Below are positions 37,100-47,332 of a stretch of 64,000 bases of DNA, one piece after another. Location: positions 7,316,001 through 7,380,000 of the forward strand of contig JANTQA010000029.1 in assembly GCA_027625915.1 (NCBI GenBank). The letters are read 5' to 3'. Position 1 is the first letter of the stretch, and every line of letters begins with the position of its first letter. The notes under the pieces are model-generated. The model was not told where the DNA came from. It worked only from the letters and a program-made list of their open reading frames with translations, and did not search any database. This DNA is from Anaeramoeba flamelloides. Its lineage: Eukaryota; Metamonada; Anaeramoebidae. Both the position numbers and the translations under genes were made by a program.

Positions 37100-37980
37100 G
37101 TGGAGGGATTAGGGAGTATATCGAGAAGATTAATATTTAAGTCTGTTTATATTGAATATAAATTAATTAGTGTTCTATGGCTCTCAAAATTCGATTAGGA
37201 GAATAATATTATTTGTTGGTATAATTAATTAAGAAAGATACATTGTATTAAATAAAAAAACCAACAATTTTACAAAAAAAAAGTGTATTTTCTTGATAAA
37301 GTTAAAGATTTAGTTATCTTTATTCGTTTCTATATTTTGAATAATATTTTTTATAAATTTTTCTCGAAATTCAACTAGTAGCTAAAAAATCCGAGCTTTT
37401 CAAAATATTAAGTATTTTTCTAATAAATTTCAAGGTTGAGTCATCAATATTCAGAATCCAAAGTTGCAAAATATACTTTTTAAATTTATCTAGAATTGCA
37501 GATCATTTTCTAAAAAATTCGATAATTCTAAAAATTAAATAATTAACCAATAGATTTTTTAACAAATGGTTTCATGAATTATATTGAAAATACATTGATT
37601 TTTAAATGGAAGTGAAACAAAAAGTGAGTATTCTTTCGGTTTTGTAGTGTTTAGAATTATTGAGTTAATCTTTGAAATTAACAAATTGAAAAAACAATTT
37701 ATTTTTGAATATTCCAAAAAATAATTATTAAAATACCAGAATACACTTATTTTGGGTTTCTATTTTCAGGTTTGAATAAGGAATTTGTAAAAAATCCAAA
37801 CTGATCATTTTTTAATTGAGATCTTTACTTTGTAAAAATCTCATAATTTATTGTGTAAATAATATTTCCTATATATTTTTTCCAGAGTCATTTGAAATAT
37901 AGGGTTATAATAGTTCATTTACACACAACTACAATACACCTTAAATAGAGATAAATCTTGGGTTCGATTATCCCTTAAAT
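37100..37980. mobile_element. Degraded copy of the long-TIR TTAA element
   Basis: The left end has GGGATTAGGGAGTATATCG and the right end GGGTTCGATTATCCCTTAA. The interior (ATCAATATTCAGA..CCAAAGTTGCAAAATAT and AATAATTAACCAATAGATTT) matches 31158-31914. Boundaries are approximate. Confidence 0.5.
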
Positions 37981-38294
37981 CCTAATATTTTTCTAATAAA
38001 TGGGAAAATATTATCACTTCATTTTCATTTTCCTTTTTCATTTAGCACCACAAATCTGAAATTCTTTCTTGGACAACTCTATTTGAAAAATAAACAAAAA
38101 TAAAGTTAAATTTTTTGCAAATATTCCAGCAAAAATATCGCAAAATAAATAATCATTTTTCTTTATCGTATCTTTTTGTGTTTGTTTCATAAACTTTAAG
38201 GTAAAAAACTACAAACCAAAAAACAGAGTGCTAGTAAAGAGAAAATTGTCAGAAATTACCAACATTTGAATAATCAACACAAAATTGCTGAAGG

Positions 38295-40259
38295 ATGGTA
38301 TTAAAATCAAAAAAATTAATAATTTTTGCATCTCTGTCAGATTTTTTTTGCTCTGTCATTTTATTTTTGCTCTCTGGAGCAAGAACAAATTTGGTATTAG
38401 GAGGAGACGGTACCTTTGACTTGGTACTGTTTTCCTTTTTCCGATCTATTGCCTTTTTGCTCTTATATGGGTGTTCCATTCGGAGGGGATTGTGGATTGC
38501 AATCATTTTATTGATCTTTTCATTTATTGTCGGCATTGCAAAGTCCATTGCCTTGTATGGGAAAAGCCCAACGGAGTATCTCTTTGAGTACTGTTTGTTG
38601 GTCTTCAATTTTTTATTTTCTGTGATGGAGCTGTGGATCGTAAACTTGACGAATAAAAGATCCATTGACGAAGAAGTCTCAACAATTTTCCCGTTTACAG
38701 AACAACAGCAAGATCGCCAAAATTTGATCTCAAGGAGCAAAATGAATGAAAAATTTAACCGTTCAAAAATCTTGGCGACAAATAAAAAAAAAAAATTCTT
38801 TGGTTCAAATAACAAAAAAGGCATGCACGAGTCTTATATTTTAAGAGGCACAGACCCTCAAGGACTAAACTCTTTTCGAATAAGCTTTACAATTATCAAA
38901 CCAAACAAAAGACCAGAGGATTCCTTTGCACAATTAAATGGGATCTTATTTTTACAAGACAAACCTAAAACGGGAAACAGAAATGAAAATGGAAATGGAA
39001 ATGGAAATGGAAAGAGGAAGGAAATAGCTCATAGTGAGAGAAGTAATGACAACAAGAAATTAAAAAACCCACAATTACAAACAATCATTTTAAAACAAGA
39101 TTTTGATTTAAAAAAAGTAAAATTTTTAAAAAGGAAATTCCAAATCACTATTGATAAATCGAAAATAACATGTGGTGCAGCTACAGGGATAATTAGTGCA
39201 AAAAAAAATGTTTCAAATTCAATATCTGAAGATCAAAACAACAAACAATTATTCCAACCGATTTATAGTGAATCAGAGATTGACAAAAAGAAGATCAAAA
39301 ATGAAAATTCAATACCTTTAATTAATATAAATTTGGGGCACGAAAGCGAAAGTTCTCAAGAGTTTGAAAATGAGAAAAATAATAAGGGTGGAAATAAGAA
39401 TATAAATAATCAAAATGATGACTCATCAGAAGAAGACGAGAAAGAAAACGGAAAAAAAAAAAGTAAAGATCATGGAAATGAAATGACAAAAAAAAAGGAT
39501 ATGCCTAAAAGCCATTCAGGATCTTCAGTGAATTCTGAAAAGAATGAAGTCAATCCAAATTCACCAAGAGAAGATTTTTTAAGTTTTGATTTATCTTTTA
39601 CTGTTGATCAAAAGCCACAGTTACTTGTCTCAAATGAGATCCTGAATGAAAAAATCCATCTGTCACCTTTGAAAACAATATTGACAATCCCCTATCCAAA
39701 ATGTGAATTTGGTGGTGGGATCACATATAATCACAACAAACAAACCCAGAATATGGATTTAGATGGCTGGATTGGTTGCCAAGAACACCAATGGGGGAAG
39801 GAATACCCAAAAAAGCAGTGTTTCTGTGTGCTGAACGGTGGCTTCTCGACAGATCCAAATGCTTCATGCTCATTTTTGGAAACGGAATTAAAAGTAGGAT
39901 TTCAAAGAAAAAAATTGCTCTTGTTTGTCATCAGGGTTTCTGGTATTGAAATTCGATTAAATAGCCTATACAGAGGCGCAAAGAGTTATACCAATTCCAG
40001 ATTCCAAAGGGAGCAATTCATTTGGGATTTCTGGACAGAGTCCCAATTTGACGAATACGAAGGTAGAATAATAGCCAAAAGAAAAGACTTTGTAAACATG
40101 TACACATTAGACCCTAAAAATTCAACAAGAAAAATTATGGTAACACCAAAGGCGAAAATCGAAATAAAGGTCACAAATAAAAAAAGAAATATTACAGAGT
40201 TATTGGATTCTAATTTTGGCAATTTTTTAGAAATTTGTGTAAATGAGCATGATTTTTAA
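38295..40259 (+). CDS. Four-TM protein with C-terminal CrtC/AttH-lipocalin-like domain
   Basis: 654 aa, one exon. Four hydrophobic segments fill the N-terminus (about 8-28, 42-60, 66-88, 96-117). After a basic linker, SYILRGTDPQGLNSFRISF (about 179-197) looks like the first strands of the two-part lipocalin-like fold seen in CrtC/AttH-type proteins. A Glu/Lys/Asn-rich insert (about 225-430) interrupts it. The fold resumes with GWIGCQEHQWG (491-501), matching the QGHNWG/HxWG signature of hydroxyneurosporene-synthase-like proteins, then QCFCVLNGGFSTDP. His498 and Trp500 are the conserved pair. CrtC enzymes act on carotenoids, but most eukaryotic relatives have no known substrate, so I infer only a membrane-anchored small-hydrophobe-binding or modifying protein. 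The domain call rests on motif recall, without alignment. Confidence 0.6.
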   Translation: MVLKSKKLIIFASLSDFFCSVILFLLSGARTNLVLGGDGTFDLVLFSFFRSIAFLLLYGCSIRRGLWIAIILLIFSFIVGIAKSIALYGKSPTEYLFEYCLLVFNFLFSVMELWIVNLTNKRSIDEEVSTIFPFTEQQQDRQNLISRSKMNEKFNRSKILATNKKKKFFGSNNKKGMHESYILRGTDPQGLNSFRISFTIIKPNKRPEDSFAQLNGILFLQDKPKTGNRNENGNGNGNGKRKEIAHSERSNDNKKLKNPQLQTIILKQDFDLKKVKFLKRKFQITIDKSKITCGAATGIISAKKNVSNSISEDQNNKQLFQPIYSESEIDKKKIKNENSIPLININLGHESESSQEFENEKNNKGGNKNINNQNDDSSEEDEKENGKKKSKDHGNEMTKKKDMPKSHSGSSVNSEKNEVNPNSPREDFLSFDLSFTVDQKPQLLVSNEILNEKIHLSPLKTILTIPYPKCEFGGGITYNHNKQTQNMDLDGWIGCQEHQWGKEYPKKQCFCVLNGGFSTDPNASCSFLETELKVGFQRKKLLLFVIRVSGIEIRLNSLYRGAKSYTNSRFQREQFIWDFWTESQFDEYEGRIIAKRKDFVNMYTLDPKNSTRKIMVTPKAKIEIKVTNKKRNITELLDSNFGNFLEICVNEHDF

Positions 40260-41147
40260 TCGGATACATTATTTACCGAATTATTATTAATATTTTTTAG
40301 TATATTTTCGTTGCTGTTTATTTGTTATTTTTAAATTTATTGTTTTTTAACAAATCAAATAATTATTTTTTTTATTTTTTTATTTGTGATCAATGTTGAA
40401 TTTTATTATTTTGATTTATTTTTGATCTCCATTTTCAAAATTTGTGGCAAAAAAACGTTTTCAAAAGTATCATAAAAACTTCTTGGCAAAAGTCAATAAA
40501 ACTTAATTATGCTTCAAAATCTGTGATTCACCTAAAAAAAAATAAATTGAAAAACAAAATCTATCCTTTAGTATTCAAGAACAACAAATAATTAAGCCTG
40601 ATTTGTAATTGACATTAAAGTCATTCCTAAATATATAAAAACCTGATATTTTAAAAAGTATAAAAAATAAAAATCAATAACTAAAAATAATTGAATAATA
40701 ATTTTTGAAATGAGTATTACGGATTATTTATTACTTAACTTTCAAATGAAAAAAAGTTACCCAACAAAATTTTTTGATAATAAATATATCGATTTTCAAT
40801 GGAACTACATATTCTCAATTTTCTAACCATTTATTGTTTTTTTTTCAAAATCTTATTTTTTCTCTCTCTCAAATTGGTTTGCGAAATATTTGAAAATATT
40901 TCTTATTTTTCTTATTGAATAAAAAATTAATTGGATAATCTTTTTTTTTTTTTTTCTTCCCCAAATATCTTGACATAATGATCCATTTTCTTATGGGCTA
41001 TGGCACAAATTCATATACAGAAGTTCATCTTGATCAAAATTTGATTAAAATACTTCCAAAATTACCTTATTTCTGTGATCACCTCTTCTCGTGTTATACA
41101 AATATTTTATTTTATTTTTATTTATTTATTATTATTATTATTAGGGG

Positions 41148-41250
41148 AGAAGTGTAAATTACACTCTAGTTACTCTTGAATTAATATCCCTTTCAGACTA
41201 TTTAAGTGTGAAATCATACATTTCAAGATTATTAATTAACGAAAATAATT
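41148..41250. repeat. 5' fragment of the TGTAAATTACACTCTA repeat family
   Basis: AGTGTAAATTACACTCTAGT, followed by TTTCAGACTATTTAAG and AAATCATACATTTCAAGATT, matches the starts of the copies at 32455 and 51905. It sits directly after an ATT microsatellite, as the other copies do. Confidence 0.55.
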
Positions 41251-41589
41251 TCAAACTATCACAATTTAAAATTATTTCATTGAGTTTAATTCTTTTAATT
41301 TATTTCGAAAAATCAAAACATCATTTTCATAAGAAGGAAATAAACATAAAAAATGATCAGTCTTTTCTATTATTTCCTTTTGTTCGTATTTTAAACATAA
41401 AGGGCAAATTTTGTTTGAATTTTTATATTTTTTGTATAGTAATATCTATTTAAGCAGTTAATAAATGTTCTGAATTTTCAATTTTTGAGATTGATGGATA
41501 ATTTAAATATTTTTGATTAATAAATTTTTTTCCATTTTTTAATTATTTGAAAATATTCTTGTACTTTACAATTGGTAGAATTCAACAAC

Positions 41590-42720
41590 TCATTATAATT
41601 CTAATTATAATATTTCATTTTTTGGTTCTTTTAAATCTTTTGAATGCCAGTTGATTTTATTATTTATTCTTTGATTAAATTTTATTAATTTTTCTAAATA
41701 AGTGAGATACAAATTTCCTAATTTCTTTTTGAATTTGAATAATTTTTATCTATAAATTGAAACTACCAATTTTTCAAATTTAAATTCTGTTTTATATAAA
41801 AAAAAAACAGGCATGTTTCTTTTTATTTTGTATATTTCGGTAATACACGTATTAATCTAGGAGATTAAATAGTTTAGTGTCGTTATTTGATAATTATATA
41901 TTAGCAAATCCATATGTTAATTGGTTTAATATAAAAGATTTAAATAATCTAATTTTCAAATTATTTGTGAGTAAATTATTATTGAATATTTTTTTAGATT
42001 TGTTTAAGTTTCTTTTGCCTTTTTTTGGATTGTATACTAAATATGAATTTTTATCAAAATAAATACCCAAATTTTTAACTTTCGATAAATCTTGAGTTAA
42101 TTCTGTTTTGTCTTGGTTAGACTTTAACCCAAATTGAATAATTACTCGATATATGCAAATTAATTTTCCCATTTATTTGATTTATATTCCCTTTCATGAT
42201 TAAAATTAAATCATACACAAACATTTGACAATGATTTGTTAATGAGATTATTTTTAGTAAAAGAAAATGTGAAATAAGAGCAAATATAATTGGTGGTAAG
42301 AGAGACCCTTGGAATATATCAAGCTCCTTCTCCTTGATAATATTTTAATAAAAAAATTTTAATAATTTTGATAATAGTTTTTTATGATTTTAAAACTGAT
42401 TGAGTCAAAAACTTTAGCAATATCAATTGTTATATAATTGTTTATATCATTTTCATTTTCCATTTTAATTATTTGATTTTATTATATATATTTAAAAAGT
42501 TTAATACCATAATAACAGTATCGAATTTTTTCTGAAAGCAAAATTGTGATTTATGAATTAATTCCCAACATGGCTGAATAAGAAGATAGAGCATTTTAAA
42601 AAATAATCTTGGTAAACTTTGATTAATTGAAATTGGTGTATAATTTCTAGCTACCCATTTCCCCTCCTTTTTTATGAATAAATATAGTTGATCTTTTTTT
42701 GATATATTCAATAGTTTTTT
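41590..42720 (-). pseudogene. Decayed non-LTR (LINE) reverse transcriptase
   Basis: Minus-strand frames show reverse-transcriptase landmarks in order. WVARNYTPISINQSL is the fingers block W..RNYRPIS. ITIDIAKVFDSIS is palm motif A (D-x-x-x-A/V-F-D). FQGSLLPPIIFAL is motif B (PQGS..SP). MFVYDLILIM stands for the YADD/YDDL region of motif C. GLKSNQDKTEL, KNLGIYF and LNQLTYGFANI follow as thumb blocks. The landmarks fall in different frames with several stops, so the copy is dead. No endonuclease domain is visible; the 5' side stops at the palindrome at 42729. The clade is undetermined. Confidence 0.7.
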
Positions 42721-42728
42721 CAGTGTAG

Positions 42729-43180
42729 TTACAGTCTTTCCAAGTCTACCATAAAATTTTAAATAAAATAGATTTCATTTTTCTATTCTTATTTTCTATT
42801 TTCAAAAAATTCGGAAATAAAAGTTATTATTCAAAAAAATTTTTTCAATAAATGAGATATTATTCAAATTTTTGAAAAATCAAAAAAAAAATTTTGAATA
42901 TTCATGAAGCACTTGAAAATATTGTTCAAAAAAGGTACATTTTTAAAGATCAGTCAATATTGATATTTTTTTGGGCTCTTTTGGACCAATAATTTTTAAG
43001 TTTTAAGTGATCTTGAATTTTTTTTTTGATTTTTCAAAAATTTGAATAATATCTCATTTATTGAAAAAATTTTTTTGAATAATAACTTTTATTTCCGAAT
43101 TTTTTGAAAATAGAAAATAAGAATAGAAAAATCAATTGTGTTTTATTTAAAATTTTATGGTAGCCTTGGAAGGGCTGTAA
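42729..43180. mobile_element. 452-bp palindromic foldback beside the LINE relic
   Basis: It runs from TTACAGTCTTTCCAAGTCTA to AGCCTTGGAAGGGCTGTAA. The arms are almost perfectly complementary for about 170 bp; both include AATAAATGAGATATTATTC or its complement. The loop is about 110 bp. Such intact arms suggest a recent insertion or repeated arm correction. It is non-coding. Confidence 0.7.
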
Positions 43181-43194
43181 TAAACCATTTATTA

Positions 43195-43736
43195 CAAACC
43201 CCAATTCAAAATTTTTAACACTCCAAAATTCGATTTTTAAAAAAAAAAACAAACTTATTTAATCAATTCAAGAAGATTTACCAAATTAGAACCATTTGTT
43301 AATTGAAATTTTAACACTTGATCTATAAATTACAATACTCACAAAACAATAAATAAATAATCATCAATACAAATAAATCATGGGTGTATTAAAAATTTTG
43401 GAGAAGAGCAAAACAAAAAAATACATTAGTAAATTTGTTGAAATTCTATTAGGAATATTGATCGATCAAAAGATTAGATACTACCAACTAATTTTATTTG
43501 AGTTCTTCTATTTGGAACAACTTGACTTTAACCTAATATCAATCGTTGAAAAAAATTTTGATCCAATGAAACAAATTACGTAATTCAAACAAAGAAATGA
43601 AAACAAACAACTAAAAGATGAAAAAATAATTTTCATATTTTACAAAAATCAAAATTATTTTCAATTTCAATGAAATTGTATTATTGTGATTGTTTGGAAC
43701 GTTTTAGCTGTGTGAAAAATTTTGAATTTTAGTTTA
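43195..43736. mobile_element. TA-ended mariner-like MITE, older subfamily copy 2
   Basis: It starts (CA)AACCCCAATTCAAAATTTT and ends AAATTTTGAATTTTAGTTTA. It is close to 13964-14500 throughout. A 67-codon frame from 43380 (MGVLKILEKSKTKKYISKF...) is the longest surviving piece of the presumed transposase N-terminus. It lies only 14 bp from the palindrome to its left. Confidence 0.6.
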
Positions 43737-44954
43737 TATATATATTTGTATAGATATAATTGAATTGTAATTATAAATCTTTTATAATCCTTGTTCTCAA
43801 TTGATTCAAAATCTAGAACATTTTGATTTTATTTTTTTTTGCAATCCCAAATTGAATCCATCAAAAAAATAAAAAATAAAAAAATAAAATAAATGATAAA
43901 AAAAAAATCAAAATTTCAACCAATTACAAAAATTCCTTAAACTTTTTTCACTAAAAAAATTTCAAAAAACAAACACAAATAAAATTACTCCACCCAAACA
44001 CTTTTCCTATTTTGATCTAAAATACTGGTAGTTTATTTTAGATTTTTTTAAAAAATGCTTAAATAGAGTGGGTTACATAAATTTTGAAGACTCCTCAATG
44101 TTCGTTTTTTTCAAAATTTATCTTAAGAATTTCCCATTAATCTCGGCAAAAATTAAAATTTTTATTTAAACCAAGCTTCTTCAATTTTGAATAAAATAGG
44201 GGCTCAACAGACCAAGTCAACAAGTGATCAGAATTAACAAAAAATAACTGTTTAATTTTTAGAAATAGCGAAAATATCTAGAGTTTGTATTAATATGTCT
44301 CTTGTCTACAGCATAAGCCCTTTAAATGTTATTTGTAGATATTGTTATTTTTTGTAATTATTTTCGTTTATAGAACGAAAAAATGTGGACTTTCTTAAAC
44401 TTAATTCAAATATTCATATTTGTATATTCAAAATTGTTAATCAATATTAATTCCTTCTTCACAATAGTAATTAAATTTGTTTATTTGTAAGCCATTACTC
44501 AAATTAAAGATTCCAAAGTTTCTAAAAATAATTTTATCTGTTGATATTTTTCAGGTATGAAAAATTGGTTGTTATTTTTTTCTTTTTGATCACAAAAACT
44601 TTTTTTCAAAAGAGGTTTAATCTTGATAAAATTTCCAATAAAATGTAAAAACTTTTAAATATATTTCATTGTTTAAAAAGCCGTTTAGATCCTTATCATA
44701 TTGCCCATTTTATATTGAAATTGGCCGAGCCTTGTTTTCTCCAAAAAAAAAGGTTTAATTCGTTCTTTCATTTTATTGAAAATATTTTGATGAATATATT
44801 TTGAAATTCCAACAAATAGTGGACATTGATTAAATTAGTGGTAATGTTCTACCTTAATTTTATATTACCCGTTTAACAAATAAGAATACTTTAGCAAAGA
44901 GAATATTATTTGAAGTATCAGGAAAAATTCCCGACTTCTTTGGAAATACCTCAC

Positions 44955-45077
44955 AGTTATTTTAAAAAAGTGAGTACTAAAAGTTTTAGAAGTAGTATTC
45001 CAAACTGCTTAAAAATGGAAAATCAAACAGTTTGGAATACTACTTGTAAAACTTTTAATTGACTCTTTTCAAAATGT
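44955..45077. repeat. Long near-perfect hairpin
   Basis: The arm AAGTAGTATTCCAAACTG pairs with CAGTTTGGAATACTACTT around a loop of about 20 nt. Pairing extends outward through AAAAGTTTTA/TAAAACTTTT and GTGAGT/GACTC, giving arms of about 50 bp. It is an unclassified small foldback, non-coding. Confidence 0.65.
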
Positions 45078-45437
45078 CTTTAGCAGAAACATTTGCTTTT
45101 TTATTTGGAATTGTTTATGATAATAGAAAATACTAAAATAACTGATCTCTACAAAGATTTTTTTCTGTTTTGCTCAAAAAAACACTTAAAGTACGAATTG
45201 AATTTCGAATTCATTTGTTATATGTGTTCAAGCTAAAATATTTTTACAAAAAAGGTGAAAAAAAAAGGTAAATTAATCTATGTATTCGAAGGAATAAAAA
45301 ACTTTGTTCAAATAATAGTTCCAGTTTAATCTAATTCTACAACCAAACACAAGTTTATTTATTAAAAGAAATCAAATTATTATTCGGATTTAAATAAAGA
45401 AAAAAAAATTAATCACGTAATAATCTTTTTTTAAAAT

Positions 45438-46277
45438 TTACATCATATTGTCAAATAACATGTTAATAACCTTTCTAGCTGGTTTTTCTGTTAGACCTTC
45501 GGTCTTTTGTATTGCGTTTGTAATTAAAATTGTATCTTGTACACTTCCCGAATTGATCCAGATCCTCCCGTTCACACCAACAGCAATTTCAAATTTGAGC
45601 TTTTTTCCTAAATAACTGAGTATTTTGTTTCTTGGTTGTAAAAATCTTAAGCCAAGAAAGAGTAGTAATGAAAGTAAGGAATTGTGTATTGATTGGAAAA
45701 AAAAAAACAAACTTATGAGTTAAGGTTGTTAAAGATCAAAGAGAAAGAGACAAAGAAAAAGAAAAAAGAGAAGGAAAAAGAAAAAAGAGCTATACTTTCT
45801 TGATAGATTAAGTGAGCATTTGAAACAATACCCTCCTTCAAGTTGGCCAAATCCAGAAGCTCTTTCATTTTTATCCATACACACTATTTGTGGTTCTTCT
45901 GTGCCGTTCGAAACAATTATACGTGCATAAACAGTATCGTTGATTTTGAGTTGAGGTCTGTTTTTTTTGGTTGCGCCAGGAAAGCCAAAGAACGATAAGA
46001 CAGCAGGAACGTTTGTGCCTAAGTCAACAAGATAATTGGTGCCAGCTTTTTGAGTTATAAACCCGATTACAGGTTGCCCAACAATGGGGTTATACCTCTT
46101 CTGATTATTATCAATCCAATATTTATCAGGCTTTTTAAATTGAAGGATCCCACATTTGCTGCTTACAATAGATCCTTTTTGAATAACTAACCCATTACCG
46201 ATTTTGATAGGATTGGAATTCATTTCTCCCAACTTTTCACCTGGAAGTACAAACGTTCCTAAGAGTTCAGAGTTCAT
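45438..46277 (-). CDS. RRP40: Exosome complex subunit RRP40 (EXOSC3)
   Basis: Two exons on the minus strand, 46277-45796 and 45645-45438, with a 150-nt intron (GTATAG..TTAAG). The phase-2 splice restores NLSRKFLQPRNKIL and a 229-aa protein close to family length. RRP40 is one of the three S1/KH cap proteins of the RNA exosome, which feeds RNA into the 3'-5' decay core in nucleus and cytoplasm. An N-terminal beta domain (about 1-62) is followed by an S1 domain (about 67-135, with VDLGTNVPAVLSF and the diagnostic GATKKNRP at 101-108). EPQIVCMDKNERASGFGQL leads into the KH region (about 148-225), which carries GVNGRIWI (184-191), the near-invariant RRP40 motif. It is divergent from the PP2A-A gene. 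Confidence 0.93.
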
Positions 46278-47332
46278 ATTATTAATTTCAATTTTTGAAA
46301 ATGTGTTAAAAAAATGAAAACTAAAAAACTAATTACCAATTAGGAAATTTTAATGGAGTAAAGGGACGAGTAGCTCTTATTATTGTTCTTTATAAACAAG
46401 CACTTCATAATTTGGAGTGTGTTAAGTTTTTGTATTATCTGCTTTCACTTCTCAAAAAGACTTTTCATTCTAAAACAATTGGATAAAAAATAAAAAGCAA
46501 AAAAAAATACAATCAAAAAACAAATTTGTCAAATAGATTCTTAGAATGAAAAATTAAAAAAAACAGCTTTAAGGGATTTTCAATTACAACTTCAAAAGTG
46601 AAAACGCCTCAAACTTGTAAATAAATAAATACAATAGTTAGAACAACTTGGGAAATTATTTTGTGTTTATAAATTTGAAATGGAAATTATGAAATTTCAT
46701 AATCAAATTTGGGTCAGATCTTTGAAAGGGTCAAATTGTGAAACTTGTTCCACATGTGAAAATTTCATCTTTTTTAGAAAGTCTCATTATGAATACAACT
46801 AATCTCTGAGACATTCTTTTTCTGTGTCATATGGATTTTTAATATACACACTATACAACTAAATCGAATCGCCTCTAAGTGATGGAGACTTGTGGATATT
46901 GGGACCAATACAACAGTCTTGATAAAACCCCATTTTCAATTACAATTTGTTTTCTTGTATTGAATCAAGATATTGAAAGAATAACTTGGTGTATGTTCAA
47001 AGAAACTTTGTATAATAAGTCCCTTTTATGATCTGTGGTTCCTAAGGAATTTAATTAAAGTTTAAGTTTACAAACGGAAAAAAATGAAAATATAACTCCA
47101 AAGCATCGAATCTGTTTTTTTTTGTTTCACATTTCGACAAATTCCAGATTCACAAATAATCAAAAAAAGAAAAAAAATTTCAATGTGTTTTATGCCCCTA
47201 GAATGTAAAATTATTTAAACTTGATGTAAAATAAGAAGAACAGCATTCAACTAAGAAATTAAAAGCCCCTTCTATCAGGTAAAACAATTAAAGTTTGAAA
47301 TTATTTCATTTTTTTTTTTTTATTTTATATTA
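46278..47332. promoter_or_regulatory. Shared 1.05-kb interval between divergent RRP40 and PP2A-A
   Basis: The two start codons face away from each other across 1,055 bp, so both promoters must lie here. I see A/T tracts but no motif I can name as a promoter element, and no repeat copies. Confidence 0.35.

Larger units (their letters stand above)
34074..38294. other. Intergenic region with two element copies
   Basis: No gene is supported in 4.2 kb. It contains a GTCAAAG-ended element at 36336-36857 and a degraded long-TIR element at about 37100-37980. The frame at 34281-34496 just downstream of NAP1 is hydrophobic and AT-driven, and I do not call it. Confidence 0.55.
40260..45437. other. Intergenic region with LINE relic, palindromes and MITE
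   Basis: No intact gene in 5.2 kb. From left to right it holds a repeat-family tip (41148-41250), a decayed LINE (41590-42720), a 450-bp palindrome (42729-43180), a mariner-like MITE (43195-43736) and a hairpin (44955-45077). Confidence 0.6.

Noticed and set aside
37955-37980. GGGTTCGATTATCCC as a tRNA B box
   Set aside because: No A box or acceptor stem lies upstream at tRNA spacing, and the word is the right terminus of the long-TIR element.
38249-38824. Minus-strand 191-aa frame over the 5' part of the four-TM gene
   Set aside because: The sense strand has clear membrane segments and the CrtC-like domain; the antisense frame has no motif.
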